Part shown: positions 26,321 through 37,520 of the stretch, one piece after another
Layout of the letters: each line of letters starts with the position of its first letter
How positions within the stretch are numbered: the stretch's first letter is position 1
Source: Ephydatia muelleri
Taxonomy: Eukaryota > Porifera > Demospongiae > Spongillida > Spongillidae
Direction of reading: 5' to 3'
DNA length: 64,000 nucleotides
NCBI GenBank assembly: GCA_013339895.1
Contig: JABACO010000015.1
Coordinates: 1,696,229 to 1,760,228 of the forward strand
Made by a program: the position numbers and the translations under genes
The notes under the pieces: model-generated
What the model was told of the DNA's origin: nothing
Database searches by the model: none
What the model saw: the letters and a program-made list of their open reading frames with translations, nothing else

Positions 26321-26961
26321 CCCTTCGGCTGTCACCACGCCTACGCAAAATATTATCCAATTGATCGAAAGCGAACGTCAGATGATATGATATGACTGAT
26401 TGAAGAGGTGAGCGGTCGCAATGTGTTTATTGTTTAAACAGGTGCGAACAGGATTGTTTATGGGCGACAATAGGCTGTTAGTGTGCGTCAATAGCGCTAG
26501 AAGAAACGGTTGGTGTCTATTCGTAACTCTGCGTGCTGTATACAAGGGCAATGTGGAGTTATAAAATATAGAACTTCTTTAGGAGGCGATACGATCCGGA
26601 CACTCACTAGTCAAACACTTAAGCGATCATGATGCACTATCATCTTCTGTCTGGCCTAACAAGCGTGTACTCAGAAGAGTACGCGTACTACGCGCCATTA
26701 TAATATGTCATGGTCCACGGATGGGCTACAGGCAAACATGCACTATCGTAGGGAGGCGGTAAGAGTGAACAGAGACTGCGCACTATACTACTTTTCTAGG
26801 GGGATTCCCCCCCCCCCTCCCCCCACTCCCCAAGTAACAATGAATTGTATCGTCCCCAAACTATCAAATTCCCGTAACCCTACGTTTTTCAACTAAGTCG
26901 CTGTGTTCTAGTGTTCCTAACTTTAAGATTCACTCCACACCACTGCAGTTCAAAGAAAAAG
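26321..26961. promoter_or_regulatory. Shared intergenic region of the divergent protease-Death genes
   Basis: About 640 bases separate the two start codons, so both promoters must lie here or in upstream exons. It is not CpG-rich to the eye. GAAAGCGAAC at 26367-26376 resembles an IRF-type GAAANNGAA element, but one such match is expected by chance. A C-run lies at 26808-26823. No TATA box is clear. Confidence 0.5.
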
Positions 26962-29900
26962 ATGGCTGAAGGCATGAATCGGTCTATGAGCTACTCCGAG
27001 CCAAGGAGAGCGACATCTTCTCCCCCCCCTGCTGATCTAAGCGCCATGGCCTGTGGCAGGCTGGAGAGAGGTGGAGATGCAGCCCAGTGCGTGCTAGTTT
27101 GCCTACCAGACATGAGTGCAGCCCTGGATGTTGTCCCACCCTACAACCCCCTCTATGGGTTACTGACATGCCATCACGTTCTGCCTACGGTCCCTGATGG
27201 CACATGGAAGCTCATTCTGGGCCCCACCGCAAGGGACAAGTACCAGCTTAATCGCAGCAAGATTCTCAAGCTCCTGTCATGCTGTGGCCCCAATGGGTTC
27301 TGGCAGTCCGAAGTCCATGTCCCCCTACGTGGCAACCAAGCAGCTGGCCTGTGTCCAGCCAGGGGGGACTGGACACTAGCGATCTTGCAGCCAGCATTCG
27401 TGGACGAAATCAAGCGGGGACCGCATGAGTTCTTCTTTCCTCTCATCACCCCATTCACTCCAGAGGTGCTGAAGACTGCTGTCCAGACAAAGAGATGTCG
27501 TTTGTTGGAGAGAAAACCAGACGGAACCATTCTCCAGCACTTTATAGACATTAACCCTGCCATCTCTCAGCCAAAGGACGGGAGGCAGCAACTCGAGAAC
27601 GAGGTGTGCTCCTATAGGGAAATGTCCGTCCTCAGATACCCGATGACGTTCCTAAGCACTGTGAAGGCGGGGTGCTCTGGTGCACCCATCTTCTGCCAGG
27701 TGAGCTCATCAATGGCCGCTGACTCTCTCGAGTCCCTCCAGCTCCTCGGCATACACTCCTCGAGCCCAGACCTCAGCGCGCCACAGCAGAGTGGCGATGT
27801 GGAGCAGTGTGGAGTGGCCGCTCCGTACATACTTGACTCCGCCATTGAAGGTAGCAGTCGCCAAAGCATGCATGCATGTGATCAGTGCACACAGGCCTGT
27901 CATTAATAACTCAAGAACGGATTACTGAGGATAGACTGATATTCTTGTCTATTTCCACTGAGTTATCTGTGCACAAATAGTTGTGTAAAAAACCCTACAA
28001 AGGCTTTACTAACGTGTTTTAACCATGATTTGTTGCAGATGGAGCATTTTGTAGCCTCCCTGCAAGCCTTGCCTTTGTGCTTGAGGCTGTGAGACAAAAC
28101 AAGTGCTTGCCCCTGAGCATGGAGAAGCTAATCAAACATCTCAGTAAGAGGCAAATGAGCCATGTGCAGAGGCACAATCAGTCCAACCACGAAGGAAGGA
28201 AGAAGCAGATTGCATCTAACTTTGAGCTGGTGGAATTCATATTGGGAGCTTTTCCTGAGAATATGAGGACGATGAGATACCAGACCTTGAAGCAGGAGGA
28301 AACATCTCTGCTTTATATGGAGCTCCTATGTGCTATCTTCTCATGCTGTAAGTATCCTTGCATGAACTCCCCCTAAGAATGCATCATGTATTAAGGTGTG
28401 CCATTTTAATGGTACACTGTCGTTTTGACACCTGCACCTCCCCCTATCCCTTGAGATGTACATGCTTTCTCACGGCTTGTTGTCCTACTAATGTGTGCCG
28501 GTTTTGTCACAGAGTAATGAGATCTGATACCCCTCCCCCACACCCCCCACACCCCACCCCCTTCCATTTAATTTTTCTGTCCAAGCCTAAGTTTTGCAAA
28601 GTAATATTTTTTTTTTAATCCAATAGTTGAAGGATATGAAGCATCGGAGCTTGGAGTTGCTGCAATTGGAAAGGATGGAGCTGTTCTACCTGTGGTGGGT
28701 CATGTTGAGGGTGTGTGCAGAAGTCTGTATACTCTGATGAAAAGCCTGAAGGACTCCAACACTTCTGAAGACGGAGATGTCATCAGAATGGGATTTCGAC
28801 TTTGGTGGAGTTTATTCCACTTCAACATTATTGGTGGTAAGATGAGACGAGGGATGCTACTATATAGAGATATTAGTGGCATGATTGCAAAAAGGTATGC
28901 ATGAAAAGTAGAGATGATGTATAACTATATTCATTTGATTTGCTCCATGGTGTCAGGTTTGTGGATTGGCTGGGATGTAAGTGGGGGAAAAAACAGCCTG
29001 GTTCCATGTTTCCAAGCAACAATGGCTTATGAACTACAATCTAAACATGAAAAAGAGGTTTATAAAAAAAAAGTTAATGCATCAATAGTGTTATTACAAG
29101 CCTCTTGGTACTCTGGAGTACAGCAACAAAACTGGTGCTCCCTCTTAGGGCCTGTGGATACTGTGCTGAATGACAGTGCTAGTTACTCTGTTGTCAACGA
29201 GATAAGAATGCGAAAGTTGTTTGAAAATGATGCATCTGTTCAGCGTATGTTTGGAAACATCAGTGTTGCCTACCAAAGCAAGATGAGAAGTATGTTCTTT
29301 TTTTTTTTTTTTTTTTTTGAAGGCTACCACCTGCTTTATTTATCTACAATATCAATTGCACACAATTTTCACCTTCAGGAGATAATGCAAATGCCATTGT
29401 AAGGCAGTTAGATGAGCAAAAGGCTGAGCTAGAAGAGAAGAGGGTTAAGGAGGTGAACCTACTAAGAGCTGAGCTTCAAAAAGGGGCTGTTGAATTGGAG
29501 AATGTTAGAATGGAAAGTGAAAGGCATGCAGTGGCAAGGACTGAGCTAGAAGAGCAATTGAAAAAAGCTGCAGATACAATAGCATTGTGTCAGAATGAGA
29601 AAGCGCAGGCAGATAACAATTGGAACAGAGGTAGGCCACCACCATTAAATTGCTAATACTATCTACTCTCTGCTCAAATAAAAACACATCAATGAAGTAC
29701 TTGAAAGGGAAAAAATTCGTGTTTGTGAATGTAAGGACTACATTAAACATCAAGCATTGTGTTACGTAATGTGTACAACACTTCCAGTGACAAACAGGTT
29801 GGAGGTATTGAATAGATGCCCGACGGAAGGCAGTCCAAGAAGTTACAGAGCCTCAGAGAATGGTCACTCAAATGCAGTTTCTTCCACTCTTCAGGTGGGA

Positions 29901-30416
29901 AAGTCTGTACACACATTAAGGTCTAGCTTTGATGTTTGCTTCAACCTTCTTCGACTAGAAATGTAGCTCTGAGGCCAATGTACAGGTGTCATCCTCTTCA
30001 GTGCCCCTTTTGTGCCAGGATTTTTGGTCTCAGGATATATATGATGTGTTTCAAAGCAGACCCACACTGTGCAGCAAGGTTGCAAGCTATTTTGAAAAGG
30101 TGAAAGGTAGCTCGTGGTAAGTCCCGTAACACAATGTGGATTTCTCCATATCCCACTTTCTCTTCATTATCAAACAGATGGTAGTTGGGAACATCTGATG
30201 GAAAAATTGAGAATTGACCTGGACAAGAAAGAGCTCGAGACCCTGCCAGTGAAGAATATCCTGTTGGCCATATTGTGCCAATGGAAACGAGGTTGCCAAG
30301 TGACTGTGCGTCTGTTTTGTGAAGTCAGTGAAGCAATGGGAAATTCCCAAGTTACTGCGCATATGAAAATGGTGGCGCAACAGTGTGCAAGGTCAGTGGG
30401 TCAAGGAGACGAGGAC
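26962..30416 (+). CDS. Trypsin-fold, coiled-coil, Death-like domain protein (probable active protease), truncated by gap
   Basis: Exons: 26962-27850, 28039-28347, 28627-28836, 28957-29289, 29379-29630, 29788 to about 29862, 30002-30106, and 30178 into the N gap (at least 804 codons). All junctions are phase 1. The N-terminal 296 residues are a trypsin/HtrA-like fold with His72 (TCHHVL), Asp136 (GDWTLAIL) and Ser239 (GCSGAPIF), then LLGIHSS, so the triad looks intact. Later parts are a helical block (LCAIFSC, FEGYEASELG, FGNISVAYQ), a coiled coil (29379-29630), a CQDFWSQDIYDVF segment and a Death-like domain (SWEHLMEKL, ILLAILCQW). Each matches the reverse-strand paralogue. No signal peptide is visible, so it is probably intracellular. 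The exon 6 end uses a weak GTCACT donor and is uncertain. I infer protease coupled to Death-fold signalling. Confidence 0.8.
28144..28194 (+). other. Possible 51-base exitron
   Basis: Inside exon 2 a segment starting GTAAGA and ending AAG is in frame and free of stops. Removing it joins KHLS-type sequence to RKKQIASN in phase 1. The paralogue has a real intron at this same place (25307-25229, CLG to EKQI). Confidence 0.45.
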
Positions 30417-31416
30417 NNNNNNNNNNNNNNNNNNNNNNNNNNNNNNNNNNNNNNNNNNNNNNNNNNNNNNNNNNNNNNNNNNNNNNNNNNNNNNNNNNNN
30501 NNNNNNNNNNNNNNNNNNNNNNNNNNNNNNNNNNNNNNNNNNNNNNNNNNNNNNNNNNNNNNNNNNNNNNNNNNNNNNNNNNNNNNNNNNNNNNNNNNNN
30601 NNNNNNNNNNNNNNNNNNNNNNNNNNNNNNNNNNNNNNNNNNNNNNNNNNNNNNNNNNNNNNNNNNNNNNNNNNNNNNNNNNNNNNNNNNNNNNNNNNNN
30701 NNNNNNNNNNNNNNNNNNNNNNNNNNNNNNNNNNNNNNNNNNNNNNNNNNNNNNNNNNNNNNNNNNNNNNNNNNNNNNNNNNNNNNNNNNNNNNNNNNNN
30801 NNNNNNNNNNNNNNNNNNNNNNNNNNNNNNNNNNNNNNNNNNNNNNNNNNNNNNNNNNNNNNNNNNNNNNNNNNNNNNNNNNNNNNNNNNNNNNNNNNNN
30901 NNNNNNNNNNNNNNNNNNNNNNNNNNNNNNNNNNNNNNNNNNNNNNNNNNNNNNNNNNNNNNNNNNNNNNNNNNNNNNNNNNNNNNNNNNNNNNNNNNNN
31001 NNNNNNNNNNNNNNNNNNNNNNNNNNNNNNNNNNNNNNNNNNNNNNNNNNNNNNNNNNNNNNNNNNNNNNNNNNNNNNNNNNNNNNNNNNNNNNNNNNNN
31101 NNNNNNNNNNNNNNNNNNNNNNNNNNNNNNNNNNNNNNNNNNNNNNNNNNNNNNNNNNNNNNNNNNNNNNNNNNNNNNNNNNNNNNNNNNNNNNNNNNNN
31201 NNNNNNNNNNNNNNNNNNNNNNNNNNNNNNNNNNNNNNNNNNNNNNNNNNNNNNNNNNNNNNNNNNNNNNNNNNNNNNNNNNNNNNNNNNNNNNNNNNNN
31301 NNNNNNNNNNNNNNNNNNNNNNNNNNNNNNNNNNNNNNNNNNNNNNNNNNNNNNNNNNNNNNNNNNNNNNNNNNNNNNNNNNNNNNNNNNNNNNNNNNNN
31401 NNNNNNNNNNNNNNNN
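30417..31416. other. Assembly gap (1000 N)
   Basis: Exactly 1000 N, a placeholder length. It hides the end of the forward protease-Death gene and the upstream exons of the next gene. Confidence 1.
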
Positions 31417-31977
31417 AGGACATTTCAGACTTCAAGAATATAAAAACCATGTGTTAGGTCCCTTTTCGCGGATATATTCTCCTAAAATCATTAGAGATGA
31501 GCACAACACATGCTCAGAGTCACACTAGCCAGTCAACGAGGAAACACCTGCACAAACTTAGTCAGCTGTATGACATCACTATGTACTTGACTGTACGTGT
31601 CTCCTGACTATTTAAATGTGCAGCCAATCTTATCACTGTATGTTGTTTAGTGGTTAGAGACACTACCAAAGAGCTATTTAATGCAAATACAAACTATTAT
31701 TGTTGGTACCAAGTATGAATTAACTTTAAATTAAATCCAAAATATTATACATTGTTAAAGTACATCATCTGTGGACTATAAAAGCTCCAAAAGATTAATC
31801 AATCAAATTATTCATGATGGAGAAACAACCTCAACAATCAAGCACATATTTCATTATAAAACTTATTGGAAGATAGAGGTATATTATTCTCTTAATTGAT
31901 TACCTATTCTAGATTTTATTTACTCAGTGTTTTCCTCTCTCTCCCTCTTTCTCTTCCCCTTTCTGTCATTCTTGTAG

Positions 31978-32518
31978 ACTCGGTTTCGCATTCTCCCTGC
32001 GTCATCTCACACGCTCTATTACAACCTGTACCCTCTCAAGACTGGATCCTTGACCTTGCCCACCCTGGAGGTTAACAACGTAGCCGAGCCAACCAGTGCT
32101 GCTGTCAGCCCATCCCGTGCCTCCACTGTCTTCATCAAGGTAGGGGAATACGACCACGTATGTCCAATGGTGCACTTGTCAGCAGTGACATAATAGGGGC
32201 AACCATTGCTCTAGTTTGTTATATGACCCCTGCCATTGCAAGGGGCATGCCCCTTAACCACTCCCCCCCCCCTGGTTTCCCCAGTTTTTCTAAAAATCCA
32301 TTCCATTGCTGCTGCTTGTACTTTAGCAAACCACTGTATACTTGTAGCTTTGAGAAGAGGTCACGTGCAATTTGACTTTGCTATAGTCACACCCATTTGA
32401 TTAACGAAATGATTGTCATGGTAACTTGGAGCAAAAAAATTTGATGAGCTATACTACAATTTTCGAAAATAGGATTGTTTTCGGGGGAAATTGCAAAATT
32501 GACATCCTCAAAATTTTG

Positions 32519-32555
<37 letters not shown>

Positions 32556-32690
32556 TATGTTAATGTGTGTGTGTGTGTGTGTGTGTGGTATGTTAATGTG
32601 TGTGTGTGTGTGTGTGTGTGGTATGTTAATGTGTGTGTGTGTGTGTGTGTGGTATGTTAATGTGTGTGTGTGTGTGTGTGTGGTATGTTA

Positions 32691-32758
<68 letters not shown>

Positions 32759-33091
32759 TATGTTAATTTACTTGTGAGTCTCGTGTCCGTGCGATCTATG
32801 TTGGTTACTGACAGTCCATAATCTCCAGCAATTCATGTAGTTCTGTAGGCACATTGGTATCCATTATCTTTAGGTGTCTAGCCCTGGGTGCTGATCCTAG
32901 TGGTATGTGATTTGTGTGTGTTCGGTTCACTTGTTGAAGGGTTGGTATGCCTATGGTAGAATGCGTCTGATTGTGCATGGCTTGTACCTGAAATGGTGTC
33001 CTAATGTCCCCAGCCATCTGAGGTGAACAAGAACCTGCCTGAAGCACTGTTGGCTGCCGGGTATGGAAATGTCGAGATATCTAGCAGTTAG
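31978..33091 (+). CDS. C-terminal exons of a vesicle-trafficking-like protein (5' missing)
   Basis: Two exons: 31978-32139 (162 bases, phase 0, after TTGTAG) and 33014-33091, ending in TAG after GNVEISSS. The first reads TRFRILPASSHTLYYNLYPL, then LTLPTLEV, and ends STVFIK. The pattern of a beta-strand-rich tail with Tyr-Asn-Leu-Tyr-Pro-Leu and Leu-Pro-x-Leu is like the C-terminal sandwich of TRAPP subunits such as TRAPPC11. That match is from memory and weak. Upstream exons lie in or before the gap. The intron holds a TG array. Confidence 0.5.
32518..32760 (+). repeat. (TG)n array with GTATGTTAA interruptions
   Basis: Six or so blocks of (TG)n separated by GTATGTTAATG form a higher-order array with about 33-base period. 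It is intronic if the flanking exon model is right. Confidence 0.95.
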
Positions 33092-34514
33092 CGGGAGTGA
33101 AAATCAAACAGCGCATGCATGTGTAATCTCACCTGACGTTTATCGGAAGAATTGTTGCGTATGTATTTCAAGTGCATGTATTTGTATTGGCACATTTACA
33201 TATCAATTGTAATGTGACCGCATACTCTGTACTATTAGATTGATGTGGGCATCGACATCACATGCTAAGAGGAGCATTGTATACTAAAATACAGGTACCT
33301 GTTTGGAACAAGCCATGTGTATAGCTGAGCCATACTATACATTTATCTGCGTGATGGTATGTGTCCACTTGTAGAGTTTCCCTGACATGGCTGCCATGTT
33401 GGTGTTATGGCATGGTGATGGGAGGGTGCAGGAGATGGTCTCCCTAGGGGCCACTGTATCCCTAGGGGCCACTGTATTAGCTTCCTCATTTGGACAGAGA
33501 TAGTATACTGATTGGGCAAGGTGCCCAGAAGCAAACGCTTTTTTTTTAAAATGTTGTGACGGCCCATGAAATTGTTGGAACATTGCATGTGATGCTATGT
33601 ATGACGTGATCAGGGGTGTACCCAGCATTGTTTCCTGGGAATCTCCTCCCCCCTCCCACACAATTAGTTGTAGCCTGATATAATCCTACGCACAATCTAC
33701 ATATAGTGTGGGCGGGATATTCAACTATGTAAGCTACATCAAATAAGATAACCATCCGCGTTGTATCGTACAGGGAAGTTTGGAATCAAAAATTAGTGAT
33801 ATGAATGAAGAAATAGAAGATGTCCCTGACTGGTGACTAGGACTTGACCATGAAACAGAGGGAGCGACTAGCTCAAACACGAATGACACCACTAACTCTG
33901 CAAGACGGTCCAAGATGTTTGCTTGGTGATTTTTATCATACCTCCTCGTGTATGCATTAATCTGTATAGATTTGCCGACAGAATGCAGTGCATCTGTTTC
34001 TTATTCTGGGCTTTATGATACTGAGAACGTCCACTTTATACCATGCTTGCAGTGCACCTTTGTAATGCGTCCGCTGAACATGACCGTGGAGCTCCTTCGA
34101 AATTCTCTTCAGTGTTGTCGCGTGTCAGACGGTCCAGACCGCGGTCTTAATTATTTACTGATGGACCATGAGCTTCGGTCGCCTTTTGTGGTTTGATACA
34201 GTCATAAACTGCGATTAAGACCGCGGTCCACCTCCTCCTACCCAGACCAGTATATGCTCACAGTGGTACATACACAAGGTTAATCACAAATAAACTGCAT
34301 GGATGGATGTGGCAAAAGCAAACATTCAACCGCCACACGGTTTGTATTATACTGACATGAACGTTTGAAGACTATTTACATTATAAATGGCAGTTCAACT
34401 ACATCATGCAAATCAATCAAACAAACAAAAAATAACTGCATGGCATGCTTGATTATATAGGGACATGCTCGGTTCAGTTTTCACCCTGATTTCCTTATTG
34501 TGGAAAAACCCAAA
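33092..34514. other. Non-coding spacer with a small inverted repeat
   Basis: No supported gene. AGACCGCGGTCTTAAT near 34136 faces ATTAAGACCGCGGTCC near 34214, a short TIR-like pair enclosing about 65 bases. Confidence 0.45.
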
Positions 34515-35030
34515 GCCATATCGCAGGGGTAGCCGCTTTTCTGCTGAAGATTAATAACGGGGACGATCCACAGGCCGGGATAAGCATTATTCGGGCACGT
34601 GGCAGGAGCGTCGCACAGCGGGGACTTGTAGTCGAGCGTGAACGGCCAGTACATGGTATATCCGCGTACTCATGGAGGCTTCGTACTATCGTAAAGTATA
34701 TATCTCAGCCTCGTTGGTTGCGAGGAAAGGAGCCCGAAAACCGAGTAGGAGCTTGATGGAACGGTTCCCCACATGTGAAGGATCTCCTTCGTGCCCATGA
34801 TCTCACCAGTATATTCCTCTTTGGTCGTCAAAGAACTCGTGTTGTGATCAATTGTGTGGACAGCCATTTCATGGCGTAGTTCGTGTAATAGTGTGAGATT
34901 TGACATCCGTCCGGGTTCTTGCGCTCGTTGAAGACACTCGCATAGAACCCTTTGTAGTCCTGGGTGCGAAGGTCATCATCAAAACTGATAAGGACGGTTT
35001 GAGGAGTTCTGCTAGGCACAGGAAAAAAAC
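34515..35030 (-). pseudogene. Chitin deacetylase-like pseudogene fragment
   Basis: Reverse-strand sequence matches residues about 53-235 of the intact gene at 38160: TVLISFDDDLRTQDYKGFY, SHYYTNYA, EMAVHTIDHNT, GEIMGTKEI and onward to the IVPVINLQQKSGY region. Frameshifts and internal deletions separate the pieces. The signal peptide and the C-terminal third are absent. The FDDD and HTIDH metal motifs are still readable. It is in opposite orientation to the intact gene. Confidence 0.85.
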
Positions 35031-36126
35031 GCGTAGAATCATTTTGGAATCATTACGTGATGTGTCCCAAAACATACATGTCCTTACTTTGGTGGGTATA
35101 CCTTACTTGTTGGTATGTGGGACTGAGCTGGATCAGTTATTGTTATGGCGTTCGAAGTGTCGTAGACATATGGGTCAATTTTCAACGCATACATGTCTCA
35201 ACATCCCTTTAAAATGATTATTCTGTTTTTGCATGAACGCCAAAATAGTCAGTCGTTACACGTACATGGCGCTTTAGAGTATGCATGTATAAATAAATAT
35301 AGTGTTCGGTATATCCATGTAAGGGAACGTAGTTGCTTCGAACTATACTTAAGACAACCCAGAAGGTGGTTTTTATCCTGATTTGAAATATTGAAATGTC
35401 TTCTTTGAGGCTCTGTATTGTCTTGAAAGTGCGGCTGCCGACCACTCTACTGCCTACCACTCCTCACGTTACCCTACACGATGACTACGAAGCTTGATAA
35501 AAGTTATTTCGAATAATAGGGTCCCTCTTAATTGTTAAAAAAAAGTGGTTCACAATACGCGAGGTGCATGATACTCAAAATTTCATTTTCGAGCGATATT
35601 ATCTCACTACATGTACAACGTTACACTAGAGTCCAGCATCTAAGTTATAATCACATGCAGTATCTTCGACACAAGTGAAAGTGGTTGCCATAATCCATGC
35701 AGTATTCGACTGGGAGCATGCATGGAAAGCCTGCTTCTCTGGACCTGACTGTCACTTCACCACTTAACTGATGCAAACATTTTACTCTAAGATCGGCGGT
35801 GTGGTGCGTGCAGTGCTCAGCAAAGCGGGCATGCAACATAACCAACGACCATGCATGCAACTGAATTAAGTGTTCCGCGTGGGGGTTGGGACAATGAAAT
35901 CGGCTAAGCAGTATAGTGTTTATCACGTCTTGCCTCACGTCTCAATTGCTGTCCAAAATCCAAGCAAGGCCACCTTTGATTTTTACAGCGGCTGAACCTT
36001 ATATTAGAATTGCTCTGACCGAGCAAATGTTATGGAGCACATGTCAAAGTCGTTCACCTCTGTAGATTTTGTAGCGTGTAGTAATGTTGCATGTGAACGG
36101 CATGTTGTCTGCGTATACGTATAAGT

Positions 36127-36393
36127 GTACCGTAAAGTACCACGAATAAGCCCCCCCCCCCCCAACAATAAAAAATGGCTCGTGTTTAAACGTGCGCATA
36201 ACCTCGAAAGTCTCCTCAAATGTATTCAGCATTTCAGAAACAAAAATGGTACCCGTACATGATTATGTAAAAAGATACGCAGAAGCGTTCGCGATTACGA
36301 AGATACGGACGTTTACACACGAGCCATTTTTTATTGTTGGGGGCGTAGGGGGGGGGGGGGGGGGGGGGCTTATTCGTGGTACTTTACGGTACG
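36127..36393. mobile_element. Miniature element, TA target, poly-C/poly-G subtermini
   Basis: CCGTAAAGTACCACGAATAA at the left faces TTATTCGTGGTACTTTACGG at the right; AACAATAAAAAATGGCTCGT also recurs inverted. Both outer flanks read TA. The homologous position in the other copy (about 51590) lacks the element. It looks like a Tc1/mariner-type MITE. Confidence 0.75.
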
Positions 36394-36668
36394 TACATAA
36401 GCCGGTTTAAAAGTTCATGCATTCCGCTATTTGTTTCCGTACATGTATATGTGTATTGTGTATACCAAGATATTGAATTTGTGGCCAAAAGTGTTCGGAT
36501 AGTTCCACGAGCCAGACAATCGATGTCCTTTAGAATATACGTACAAAAAGCACACGAAGTATAAAAATCATACTGCACTTGAGAACCACCTCTGACCTTT
36601 ATAAAACAACAAACAATGTAACATATACACTACCTAATCTACCCTACTACATCATATAATCATGACTT

Positions 36669-36783
36669 GCTTCCTTCATTCTGTCCGATCCGATTGTAAC
36701 TTTATTTTTATCCAACCCCAAAACAGTGTTTTGGGGTTGGATAAAAATAAAGTTACAATCGGATCGGACAGAATGAAGGAAGC
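36669..36783. repeat. Perfect 115-base palindrome
   Basis: Two 57-base arms meet at G36726. The left arm starts GCTTCCTTCATTCTGTCC and the right arm ends with its exact complement. The homologous sequence near 52460-52505 has only the right arm. Confidence 0.9.
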
Positions 36784-36796
36784 ACCCATGCGCATA

Positions 36797-37520
36797 GGGT
36801 GGGAGAGGGGGAGAGTTTGGGAGAGAGGAGAGTTTGGGAGAGAGGAGAGTTTGGGAGAGAGGAGAGTTTGGGAGAGTAGAGAGTTTGGGAGAGAGGAGAG
36901 TTTGGGAGAGAGGAGAGTTTGGGAGAGAGGAGAGTGAGAGTTTGGGAGAGAGGAGAGTTTGGGAGAGAGGAGAGAGAGGAGAGTTTGGGAGAGAGGAGAG
37001 TTTGGGAGAGAGGAGAGTTGGGAGAGGGAGAGTTTGGAGAGAGAGAGGAGAGGGAGGTTGGGAGAGAGAGAGAGTTGGGAGAGAGAGAGTTTGGGAGAGA
37101 GGAGAGTTTGGGAGAGAGGAGAGTTTGGGAGAGAGGAGAGTTTGGGAGAGAGGAGAGTTTGGAGAGGGAGAGAGGAGAGTTTGGGGAGAGGAGAGTTGGG
37201 AGGAGGAGAGTTTGGGAGAGAGGAGAGTTTGGGAGAGAGGAGAGTTTGGGAGAGAGGAGAGTTTGGGAGAGAGGAGAGTTTGGGAGAGAGGAGAGTTTGA
37301 GGAGAGAGGAGAGTTTGGGAGAGAGGAGAGTTTGGGAGAGAGGAGAGTTTGGGAGAGAGAGGAGAGTTTGGGAGAGAGGAGAGTTTGGGAGAGAGGAGAG
37401 TTTGGGAGAGAGGAGAGTTTGGGAGAGAGGAGAGTTTGGGAGAGAGGAGAGTTTGGGAGAGAGGAGAGTTTGGGAGAGAGGAGAGTTTGGGGAGAGAGGA
37501 GAGTTTGGGAGAGGGGAGGA
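36797..37520 (+). repeat. 17-base minisatellite
   Basis: GGGAGAGAGGAGAGTTT is repeated about 40 times with small variants. The long ORFs on both strands (Gly-Glu-Arg-Arg-Val-Trp or Leu-Ser-Ser-Leu-Pro-Asn repeats) come from the array. Confidence 0.97.

Noticed and set aside
30114..31528. ORFs of 349-447 residues over the gap
   Set aside because: They consist almost entirely of N translated as X.
32518..32760. Cys-Val repeat protein
   Set aside because: It is a (TG)n translation.
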